This document shows positions 57,109 through 64,000 of a stretch of DNA of 64,000 nucleotides, piece by piece (within the stretch, counting starts at the first letter, position 1; the number at the start of each line of letters is the position of its first letter). Both the position numbers and the translations under genes were made by a program. The stretch is taken from assembly GCF_003945765.1 (NCBI RefSeq), contig NZ_CP027712.1, forward strand, positions 6,448,001-6,512,000. Reading direction: 5' to 3'. Source of the stretch: Pseudomonas chlororaphis subsp. chlororaphis (GTDB taxonomy: Bacteria > Pseudomonadota > Gammaproteobacteria > Pseudomonadales > Pseudomonadaceae). The notes below the pieces were generated by a model. The model searched no databases. It was not told the origin of the DNA and saw only the letters and a list, made by a program, of their open reading frames with translations.

Positions 57109-58074
57109 ATGCCGACGAATCACCGCTCCTCCCGCCTTTTTGCCTTCGCCTTGCTGGCATTGCTGCTGATCGCGGGCGGCTTTGGTTACTGGAAGTCCAC
57201 CCTGGACCGCCTGCCCGAAGGCCTGAGCATGGGCAACGGCCGGCTTGAAGCCACAGAGGTGCAGATCGCCAGCAAGACGCCCGGACGCCTGGCTGAAGTG
57301 CTCGTCGACGAAGGCGACAGAGTGTCCAAGGACCAGCTGCTGGCCCGCATGGATACCCGCACCCTGGAGGCCCAGCGCGCCCAGGCCGAGGCCGACGTGG
57401 TGCGCACCCGGGAAAACCTCGCGGCGGCCGAAGCCAATGTGCAGCTGCGCCAGAGCGAACTGCTGCTGGCCAACCAGGAACTCAAGCGTTCCCGGGAACT
57501 GTTCAACCGTGGTTACGCCAGCCAGCAGATCATCGACCAGCAGCAGGCGCGCCTGAACACCGGCAACGCCGCCGTCCAGGCAGCCCAGGCCCAGGTCGCC
57601 GCAGTGCGCGCCGCCATTGGCTCGGCCAAGGCCATGGTCGCCCAGCTGACCAGCGAGATCGACGACAGCAGCCTGCGCGCGCCCATCGACGGCATCATCC
57701 AGTTGCGCCTGGCCGAACCGGGCGAGGTGCTGGGCGCCGGCGGTCGGGTGTTGCTGCTGATCGACCCGAGCGACCAGTACATGAACCTCTACCTGTCCGC
57801 CTCGGTGACCGGCCGCCTGGCTGTCGGCAGCGAGGCGCGGATCCTGCTCGACGCCCTGCCCGATCAGCCGCTGCCGGCGAAGATCAGCTTTGTCGCGGCC
57901 AAGTCCCAATTCACCCCCAAGGAAGTGGAAACCCGCGATGAGCGCCAAAAACTGGTGTTCCGCGTCAAGCTGCGGCTGACCCAACCCAGCGCCGTACCGC
58001 AGGCCAAGCCGGGCATGCCCGGCGCCGGTTACGTGCGCACCGCGACCGTGGCCTGGCCGGCCAACCTGCAATGA
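57109..58074 (+). CDS. HlyD-family periplasmic adaptor subunit
   Basis: The 321-residue membrane-fusion protein has an N-terminal anchor (about residues 10-27). The first lipoyl half is GRLEATEVQIASKTPGRLAEV, followed by an alpha-hairpin coiled coil (about residues 80-180, many A/Q/E) and the second lipoyl half DDSSLRAPIDGIIQLR. It resembles YhiI, the adaptor of the YhiI-RbbA-YhhJ system. It would link the ABC transporter encoded downstream to an outer-membrane channel. It overlaps the next gene by 4 bases. The exported compound is unknown. Confidence 0.88.
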   Translation: MPTNHRSSRLFAFALLALLLIAGGFGYWKSTLDRLPEGLSMGNGRLEATEVQIASKTPGRLAEVLVDEGDRVSKDQLLARMDTRTLEAQRAQAEADVVRTRENLAAAEANVQLRQSELLLANQELKRSRELFNRGYASQQIIDQQQARLNTGNAAVQAAQAQVAAVRAAIGSAKAMVAQLTSEIDDSSLRAPIDGIIQLRLAEPGEVLGAGGRVLLLIDPSDQYMNLYLSASVTGRLAVGSEARILLDALPDQPLPAKISFVAAKSQFTPKEVETRDERQKLVFRVKLRLTQPSAVPQAKPGMPGAGYVRTATVAWPANLQ

Positions 58075-60791
58075 ACGAACTGGCGCTGCAGGCCACGGGC
58101 ATCAACCACCGTTATGGCTCGCAACAGGCCCTGGTCGACCTTGCCTTCAGCCTGCCCGGCGGCACCCGCTGCGGATTGATCGGCCCGGATGGCGCCGGCA
58201 AGTCGAGCCTGCTGGGCTTGATCGCCGGGGTGAAGAAGTTGCAGCAGGGTCAACTGCAGGTGCTCGGCGGCTCCATCGAACAACGCCGCCATCGCAACAG
58301 CCTGTACGCGCGGATCGCCTTCATGCCTCAGGGCCTGGGTGGCAACCTGTATCCCGAGCTGTCGATCGAGGAAAACATTCGCTTCTTCGCCACCCTGTTC
58401 GGCCTGTCGAAAACCGAATGTGAACAGCGCATGCGCAACCTGTTGCTGGCCACCGACCTGCTGCGTTTCGCCGAACGGCCCGCGGGCAAGCTGTCCGGCG
58501 GGATGAAGCAGAAGCTCGGGCTGTGCTGCGCATTGATCCATGAGCCAGACCTGCTGATCCTCGACGAACCCACCACGGGCGTCGATCCGCTGTCCCGCCG
58601 GCGCTTCTGGGAACTGGTGGACGAGGTTCGCCGCCAGCGCCCGCAACTGACGCTGCTGGTGGCCACCGCCTATATGGAGGAAGCCGAGCAGTTCGAGCAC
58701 TGCCTGATGCTCGACCGCGGCCGGCTGATTGCCCAGGGCTTGAGCCGGGAACTGGCCATCGCTACGCCCAGCGGCAAGCTCGACGATGCCTTCACCCACT
58801 TTCAAGGCGACAGCGGGCACGACAACCAGCCGCTGGTGATCCCGCCAAGAACCACGGACAACCAACAAATTGCTATCGAAGCCCATGAGCTGACCCTGCG
58901 TTTCGGCGACTTCACGGCCGTGAACAAGGTCAGCTTCGCCATTGGCCGGGGCGAGATTTTCGGCTTTCTCGGCTCCAACGGCTGCGGCAAGACCACCACC
59001 ATGAAGGTCCTGACCGGGTTGATGCCGGCCACCGAAGGCAGCGCCAGGCTGCTGGGCAATCCGGTGGACGCCAGGGACCTGGCCACCCGCAAGCGCGTGG
59101 GTTTCATGTCCCAGAGCTTTTCGCTGTACGGCGAACTCAGCGTGCGCCAGAACCTGGTGCTGCACGCCCGGCTGTTCGACCTGCCCAAGGCCGAGAGCGG
59201 CCCGCGGATCGAAGAGCTGATCCGCCGCTTCACTCTCCAGGAGATCGCCGATCAACCCTCCGGCTCCCTGCCCCTGGGCTTGCGCCAACGCCTGTCCCTG
59301 GCGGTGGCGGTGCTGCACCGCCCGGAAGTGTTGATTCTCGACGAGCCGACCTCGGGCGTGGACCCGGCGGCCCGCGACGACTTCTGGCGGCTGTTGATCG
59401 AGCTGTCGCGGGAACAGGAGGTAACGATCTTCCTGTCCACCCACTTCATGAACGAAGCCCAGCGCTGCGACCGCATCTCGCTGATGCACGCCGGCAAGGT
59501 ACTGGCCTGCGATACACCGACCGCCCTGCAGCAACAGTTCGCCGGGGAAACCCTGGAAGCCGCTTTTGTCCGCTGCCTGGAAGACGCCCAGGGCGCGCCG
59601 GAACCTGCTCCCCCGGCGACCGCCCAACCCGAAGTCAGCAGCGCCATTCACAGCGACAGTCGGCGCTTGCGCCTGTCGCGCCTGATCGCCGTCGCCACCC
59701 GCGAAGGCAAGGAGCTGTTGCGCGACCGGGTGCGCCTGGGGTTCGCCTTGCTCGGGGCGCTGTTCATGATGGTGATCTTTGGCTACGGCATTTCCCTGGA
59801 CGTGGAAAACCTCGCCTTCGCCGTCTACGACCAGGACCAGACCCCGCAAAGCCGCGCTTACCTGGAAGCCTTCCGCAGCTCCCGCTACTTCAAGGAGCAG
59901 CAGCCGATCCGCGATGCCGCCGAACTGCATCGGCGCCTGCAACGCTCGGAGATCAAGCTGGCCCTGGAGATTCCCCCCGGTTTCGGTCGCGACCTGTACG
60001 CCGGGCGCCAGCCCGCGGTGGCCGCCTGGCTCGACGGCGGCATGCCGTTTCGCGCCGAGACCAGCCGCAACTATGTCGAGGCGGTGCATCAGGCCAATAT
60101 CGAATTGCTCGCCGAACACAGCAGCCCGGCCCTGGGGCGAGCACCCGCGGCCCGCCTGGAAACCCGCTTTCGCTACAACCAGGACGTGGTCAGCGTGAAT
60201 GCCATCGGCCCTGGCGTGATGGCGCTGATCCTGGCGTTCATCCCGGCGATGCTCACGGCGCTGGGCATCGTGCGCGAGAAGGAGCTGGGCTCGATCACCA
60301 ATTTCTACGCCACGCCACTCAAGCGCCTGGAGTTTCTCCTGGGTAAGCAGGCGCCCTACCTGGGCCTGAGCCTGATCAACCTGGCGCTGCTGGTGGCCAT
60401 GAACCGCTGGCTGTTCGGCGTACCCTTCAAGGGCAGCGGCCTGACCCTGGCCTTCGGCGGCCTGCTGTATGTGCTCGCCACCACCAGCCTGGGCCTGCTG
60501 ATTTCCGCATTCACCCGTACCCAGATCGCGGCGATCCTCGGCACCATGATCATCACCAGCCTGCCGACCATCCAGTTCTCCGGGCTGATCGTGCCGCGCT
60601 CGTCGCTGGACGGCGCCGCGGCGCTGATGGGGCAGCTGTTCCCCGCCGGTTACTTCCTCGACATTGCCGTCGGCACCTTCACCAAGGCCCTGGACCTGCG
60701 CCAGCTGTGGCCGCAGTGTCTGGCGCTGTTCGGGTTCTTCCTCGGGTTCACCGGGCTGAGCCTGGCGATGCTGAAAAAACAGGAGGCCTGA
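58071..60791 (+). CDS. ABC transporter ATPase-permease fusion, RbbA/YhiH-like
   Basis: The 906-residue protein has two ATPase domains fused to a membrane domain. ABC1 (residues 1 to about 230) has GPDGAGKSS, LSGGMKQKLG and ILDEPTTGVDP. ABC2 (about 265-500) has GSNGCGKTT and ILDEPTSGVDP but a deviating signature, LPLGLRQRLS instead of LSGGQ. The C-terminal ABC2-type domain (about 540-906) has a large extracellular loop and six helices. It resembles RbbA, once described as ribosome-associated, but the operon points to export. It overlaps both neighbours. Confidence 0.88.
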   Translation: MNELALQATGINHRYGSQQALVDLAFSLPGGTRCGLIGPDGAGKSSLLGLIAGVKKLQQGQLQVLGGSIEQRRHRNSLYARIAFMPQGLGGNLYPELSIEENIRFFATLFGLSKTECEQRMRNLLLATDLLRFAERPAGKLSGGMKQKLGLCCALIHEPDLLILDEPTTGVDPLSRRRFWELVDEVRRQRPQLTLLVATAYMEEAEQFEHCLMLDRGRLIAQGLSRELAIATPSGKLDDAFTHFQGDSGHDNQPLVIPPRTTDNQQIAIEAHELTLRFGDFTAVNKVSFAIGRGEIFGFLGSNGCGKTTTMKVLTGLMPATEGSARLLGNPVDARDLATRKRVGFMSQSFSLYGELSVRQNLVLHARLFDLPKAESGPRIEELIRRFTLQEIADQPSGSLPLGLRQRLSLAVAVLHRPEVLILDEPTSGVDPAARDDFWRLLIELSREQEVTIFLSTHFMNEAQRCDRISLMHAGKVLACDTPTALQQQFAGETLEAAFVRCLEDAQGAPEPAPPATAQPEVSSAIHSDSRRLRLSRLIAVATREGKELLRDRVRLGFALLGALFMMVIFGYGISLDVENLAFAVYDQDQTPQSRAYLEAFRSSRYFKEQQPIRDAAELHRRLQRSEIKLALEIPPGFGRDLYAGRQPAVAAWLDGGMPFRAETSRNYVEAVHQANIELLAEHSSPALGRAPAARLETRFRYNQDVVSVNAIGPGVMALILAFIPAMLTALGIVREKELGSITNFYATPLKRLEFLLGKQAPYLGLSLINLALLVAMNRWLFGVPFKGSGLTLAFGGLLYVLATTSLGLLISAFTRTQIAAILGTMIITSLPTIQFSGLIVPRSSLDGAAALMGQLFPAGYFLDIAVGTFTKALDLRQLWPQCLALFGFFLGFTGLSLAMLKKQEA

Positions 60792-61906
60792 TGCACCGGT
60801 TCAACCACATCCTGCGCCTGGGCCTCAAGGAGCTCACCAGCCTGCGACACGACAGCGTGTTGCTGCTGTTTCTACTGTACGCCTTCACCGTGGCCATCTA
60901 CATGCCGGCGGCCGGTTCGGTGATCGGCGTGCACAACGCCAGCGTGGCGCTGGTGGACGAAGACCACAGCCAGCTCTCGCGCCAGCTGGCCGAGGCCCTG
61001 CAACCACCGGAATTCCAGAGCCCGGTGCAGTTGCCCTACGACCAGTTGGACCAGGTCCTGGACAGCGGCCAGTTCACCTTCGTCATCAATGTGCCGGCCA
61101 ACTTCCAGAGCGATCTACTGGCCGGGCGCCAACCCAGCGTGCAAGTGAATGTCGACGCCACGGCCATGAGCCAGGCCTTCATGGGCGCCGGTTATATCGG
61201 GCGGATTTTCCAGCGCGAACTGCTCAACTACAGCCAGGCCGACCCGGCGAGCCGGATGCCCGCACTGTTGACCAGTCGCGCGCTGTTCAACACCAATCTG
61301 CAGGGCGGCTGGTTTCTCGCGGTGATTCAGATCGTCAACAACATCACCATCCTGGCCATTGTCCTGACCGGCACGGCGCTGCTGCGCGAGCGCGAGCACG
61401 GCACCCTCGACCATCTGCTGGTGCTGCCGCTGACCGCCCTGGAAATCATGCTGGCGAAGATCTGGAGCAACATGCTGGTGGTGGTGCTCTGCACCTGGGT
61501 GTCGCTGGAGGTGATCGTCAAGGGTGTGCTGGGCGTGCCGCTTGCCGGCTCGCTGGCGCTGTTCCTCGCGGTGACCGGGCTTTACCTGTTCGCCAGCACC
61601 GCGCTGGGGATCTTTCTCGCCACGCTGGCGCGCTCGACCCCGCAATTCGGCTTGCTGGCGATTCCGGTGATCATCCCGATGTTGCTGCTGTCGGGCGGCA
61701 GCACCCCGCTGGACAGCATGCCCCAGTGGCTGCAATGGGTGATGCAGGGCTCGCCGTCGACCCACTTCGTCAGCCTCAGCGCCGCGATCCTGTTTCGCGA
61801 CGCCGGCATTGAAGTGGTCTGGCCAGACCTGCTAGCCCTGGCGGTGATCGGCCTGCTGTTCTTCGGCATCGCCTTGGCGCGGTTCCGCAAGAGCCTGGCG
61901 TCCTGA
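60791..61906 (+). CDS. ABC-2 type transporter permease (YhhJ-like)
   Basis: The 371-residue permease has one N-terminal helix (LLLLFLLYAFTVAIYMPAAG), a large periplasmic loop and five C-terminal helices with the ABC-2 signature REREHGTLDHLLVLPLTALEI. It is homologous to the membrane half of the preceding fusion protein, with which it should form the channel. The ATG shares one base with the stop of the upstream gene. It is the last gene of the HlyD-RbbA-YhhJ operon and is followed by a repeat element. Confidence 0.88.
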   Translation: MHRFNHILRLGLKELTSLRHDSVLLLFLLYAFTVAIYMPAAGSVIGVHNASVALVDEDHSQLSRQLAEALQPPEFQSPVQLPYDQLDQVLDSGQFTFVINVPANFQSDLLAGRQPSVQVNVDATAMSQAFMGAGYIGRIFQRELLNYSQADPASRMPALLTSRALFNTNLQGGWFLAVIQIVNNITILAIVLTGTALLREREHGTLDHLLVLPLTALEIMLAKIWSNMLVVVLCTWVSLEVIVKGVLGVPLAGSLALFLAVTGLYLFASTALGIFLATLARSTPQFGLLAIPVIIPMLLLSGGSTPLDSMPQWLQWVMQGSPSTHFVSLSAAILFRDAGIEVVWPDLLALAVIGLLFFGIALARFRKSLAS

Positions 61907-61922
61907 GGTGATCTCGATGACT

Positions 61923-62013
61923 TGTAGGAGCGAAGCTTGCTCGCGATCAGCCGCCAGGCTGGAACTGGGCGGGGCTCGCCCTATTGCTATCGCAGGCAAG
62001 CCTCGCTCCTACA
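61923..62013. repeat. REP-type inverted pair, GTAGGAGCGAAGCTTGCTCGCGAT family
   Basis: TTGTAGGAGCGAAGCTTGCTCGCGAT on the left and TATCGCAGGCAAGCCTCGCTCCTACA on the right form an inverted pair around about 40 bases. It lies between convergent genes. Confidence 0.8.
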
Positions 62014-62022
62014 GATCCAGCA

Positions 62023-62430
62023 TTACTGGATGATCAGGTTATTGAACAGCAGGTCTTCCACCACCGGCTTGCCGGTTTCGTCGTTCATCACCTGCTGGGT
62101 CTGCTTCAGGGCTTCCTGACGCAGTTTTTCCTTGGCTTCGACGTTGTTCATGGTTTCCGTGGTCTGCTGGGCGAACAGCGCCACCAGCTGGTTGCGGATC
62201 AACGGCTCGTTGGCCTTCACCGCCTGGGCGGCGGCATCGCCGGTCACCCGCAGGGCGACGTCGGCCTTGTACACCTTGAGCTTCGGGCCACCATCCAGAC
62301 CGTAGTTGCCCACGAACGGCGGGTTCAGGCTGATGTAACTGACTTTCGGTGCTTCGCCCTCTTTGGCTTCCTCGGCCATGGCTGCCATCGGCAGAGACAG
62401 GGCCAGCATCAACATGATCCACGCTTTCAC
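62023..62430 (-). CDS. FliL-like exported protein
   Basis: The 135-residue protein has a signal peptide (about residues 1-20, ending AAMAEEA) and a domain resembling the C-terminal part of flagellar FliL. It contains YISLNPPFVGNY, YKADVALRVTGD and a C-terminal VVEDLLFNNLIIQ. No flagellar gene is nearby, so a flagellar role is not implied. The start is GTG with AAGGAG 6 bases upstream. It is divergent from the quinone oxidoreductase gene. Confidence 0.8.
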   Translation of the reverse strand: MKAWIMLMLALSLPMAAMAEEAKEGEAPKVSYISLNPPFVGNYGLDGGPKLKVYKADVALRVTGDAAAQAVKANEPLIRNQLVALFAQQTTETMNNVEAKEKLRQEALKQTQQVMNDETGKPVVEDLLFNNLIIQ

Positions 62431-62588
62431 AATTCGCTCCTTATCCGGTAGGCGGTCTAGCATAAAGGCCCCTGCGCCTGTGCCCAAGCACAAAGCTTAT
62501 GGCTGGCTATCAGGCCGGGGCATGCTCGTTGACCGCGTTATTCACCCACCTACACTTATCGGCCATCACTCCCAAAGGAATAGCCCTG

Positions 62589-63566
62589 ATGAAAGCCGTG
62601 CTGTGCAAAGCCTTCGGCCCCGCCGAAACGCTGGTGCTGGAAGACGTCGCGAGTCCTGTGCCGAAGAAGAACGAAATCCTGCTGCAAGTGCACGCGGCCG
62701 GGGTGAACTTCCCGGACACGCTGATCATCGAGGGCAAATACCAGTTCAAGCCGCCCTTCCCGTTCTCGCCCGGTGGCGAGGCCGCGGGGGTGGTCGGCGC
62801 CGTCGGCGAGAAGGTCGGCCACCTCAAGGTCGGCGACCGGGTCATGGCGCTGACCGGCTGGGGCAGCTTTGCCGAGGAAGTAGCGGTACCGGGCTACAAC
62901 GTGCTGCCGATTCCAGCGTCGATGGACTTCAACACCGCCGCCGCCTTCAGCATGACCTACGGCACCTCGATGCATGCCCTCAAGCAACGCGGCAACCTGC
63001 AGCCGGGTGAAACCCTGCTGGTGCTCGGCGCTTCCGGCGGTGTCGGCCTGGCGGCGGTGGAAATCGGCAAGGCCATGGGCGCCCGGGTCATCGCCGCCGC
63101 CAGCAGCGCCGAGAAACTCGCGGTGGCCAAGGCCGCCGGCGCCGACGAATTGATCAACTACAGCGAAACCAGCCTGAAGGACGAGATCAAGCGCCTGACC
63201 GACGGCCAGGGCGCCGATGTGATCTACGACCCGGTCGGCGGCGACCTGTTCGACCAGGCCATCCGCGCCATCGCCTGGAACGGCCGGCTGCTGGTGGTGG
63301 GTTTCGCCAGCGGGCGCATTCCCGAGCTGCCGGTCAACCTGGCGCTGCTCAAGGGCGCCGCGGTGATCGGCGTGTTCTGGGGTTCGTTCGCCCAGCGCCA
63401 GCCCCAGGACAACGCGGCGAACTTCCAGCAGCTGTTCGGCTGGTTCGCCGAAGGCAAGTTGAAACCGCTGGTCTCGCAGGTCTACCCGCTGAGCAACGCC
63501 GCCAGCGCCATCAATGATCTTGGCCAGCGCAAGGCGGTGGGCAAGGTGGTGGTCCAGGTTCGCTGA
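62589..63566 (+). CDS. NADPH:quinone oxidoreductase family protein
   Basis: The 325-residue zinc-independent MDR-family reductase starts MKAVLCKAFGPAETL. It has the Rossmann motif GASGGVGLAAVEIGKAMGA (about residues 145-163) and the family segment GWGSFAEEVAVPG. It probably reduces quinones or enoyl-type carbonyls with NADPH. The ribosome site AAAGGAA precedes the ATG. It is divergent from the FliL-like gene and followed by a degraded repeat element. Confidence 0.88.
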   Translation: MKAVLCKAFGPAETLVLEDVASPVPKKNEILLQVHAAGVNFPDTLIIEGKYQFKPPFPFSPGGEAAGVVGAVGEKVGHLKVGDRVMALTGWGSFAEEVAVPGYNVLPIPASMDFNTAAAFSMTYGTSMHALKQRGNLQPGETLLVLGASGGVGLAAVEIGKAMGARVIAAASSAEKLAVAKAAGADELINYSETSLKDEIKRLTDGQGADVIYDPVGGDLFDQAIRAIAWNGRLLVVGFASGRIPELPVNLALLKGAAVIGVFWGSFAQRQPQDNAANFQQLFGWFAEGKLKPLVSQVYPLSNAASAINDLGQRKAVGKVVVQVR

Positions 63567-63582
63567 ATCCCTTCTGCTTTAT

Positions 63583-63645
63583 AGAAGCTTGCTCGCGATA
63601 ACGGGCTGACCGTCAGCCGCAACGGCGACTCGCGAGCAAGCGCTC
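63583..63645. repeat. Degraded REP-type inverted pair
   Basis: AGAAGCTTGCTCGCGA at the left and TCGCGAGCAAGCGCTCT at the right are inverted copies of the GAGCTTGCTCGCGAT core. The outer GTAGG and CCTAC ends are lost. Confidence 0.65.
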
Positions 63646-63828
63646 TTCTCCCCAACCGCAGCCGCCGGCACCAGAAACGCCCCCTACTTGTCTTTAAGCG
63701 ACATGTTCGTAAAAGAACATGCAAATGCTCCAGCGTTGCGTGCTCCCAGATAAGATGCAGTGCTATTTTCGGTAACGAAACTGTAACATTCGCATCCGCA
63801 GTCAAAACAAGAAATTTGGAGCTCTTGA

Positions 63829-64000
63829 ATGTTTGCTTTCTTTCGACCTGCCGCACATCAGGCGCCCCTGCCTGACGAAAAAATAGACAGTACCTACCGC
63901 CGCCTGCGCTGGCAGATCTTCGCCGGGATCTTCATCGGCTACGCCGGCTACTACCTGCTGCGCAAGAACTTCTCCCTGGCCATGCCGTACCTGATCGAAG
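63829..64000 (+). CDS. glpT: Glycerol-3-phosphate transporter, N-terminal fragment
   Basis: Only the first 57 codons are inside the window. The N-terminus [19 protein letters not shown] is followed by [31 protein letters not shown]. This is the first helix and conserved arginine region of GlpT/UhpT organophosphate:phosphate antiporters. GGAG lies 8 bases before the ATG. The preceding gap (63646-63828) holds the promoter and nothing else recognisable. UhpT is the alternative, but gene order in P. aeruginosa supports glpT. Confidence 0.85.
   Translation, partial: MFAFFRPAAHQAPLPDEKIDSTYRRLRWQIFAGIFIGYAGYYLLRKNFSLAMPYLIE

Noticed and set aside
58029..60119. Minus-strand frame of nearly 700 codons under the RbbA-like gene
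   Set aside because: The opposite strand carries intact Walker motifs in the right order; this frame is rich in G, Q, A and H without domains and has no ribosome site.

Overview
The window is chromosomal DNA of a fluorescent-type Pseudomonas. It is GC-rich and densely coded, gene content and order match known Pseudomonas blocks, and intergenic gaps carry two families of short inverted repeats typical of the P. fluorescens lineage. No tRNA, prophage, insertion sequence or CRISPR array was seen. Most genes are conserved housekeeping or transport genes and can be named with fair confidence.

Left block (1-30100). After the 5' tip of a fumarylacetoacetate-hydrolase-family gene come a D-2-hydroxyglutarate dehydrogenase and serA, divergently transcribed; the dehydrogenase recycles the by-product of SerA. 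Several small conserved genes follow, then a penicillin-acylase-family gene (hacB-like acyl-homoserine-lactone acylase). The spuABCDEFGH polyamine locus (minus strand, 10937-20125) encodes uptake (SpuD/E binding proteins, SpuF ATPase, SpuG/H permeases) and catabolism (SpuC transaminase, SpuB gamma-glutamylpolyamine synthetase, SpuA hydrolase). It is divergent from spuI, a second glutamylpolyamine synthetase. A TetR-family regulator precedes the ssuEADCBF organosulfonate operon, the peroxiredoxin gene lsfA and an OprD-family porin gene (oprE-like).

Right block (30600-64000). The order is argA, argE, a CYTH-CHAD phosphatase, an Lrp-type regulator, an orphan GspE/PilB-like ATPase, a DUF2388 protein, glycine cleavage genes (gcvP, gcvH, gcvT), ferric-iron ABC transporter genes, ubiI/ubiH/pepP/ygfB, the divergent zapB-like/zapA/6S RNA/5-formyl-THF cyclo-ligase cluster, an EVE-domain protein, a HlyD/RbbA-like/ABC2 exporter operon, a FliL-like protein, a quinone oxidoreductase and the start of glpT. 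As remembered from P. aeruginosa PAO1, the left block corresponds to about PA0291-PA0318 and the right block to about PA5204-PA5235, so the oprE/argA gap near 30.1-30.6 kb marks a rearrangement between lineages.

The least ordinary stretch is 42082-45488. Between gcvP and gcvH, on the opposite strand, lie a stand-alone DegT/ArnB-type aminotransferase gene and two tandem paralogous genes (43783-44466 and 44687-45394). The paralogs encode cysteine-free, signal-less, probably beta-rich proteins of 227 and 235 residues that I do not recognise. Their DNA is visibly AT-richer than the surroundings and each has its own terminator. This pair is the best candidate for something undescribed in the window.
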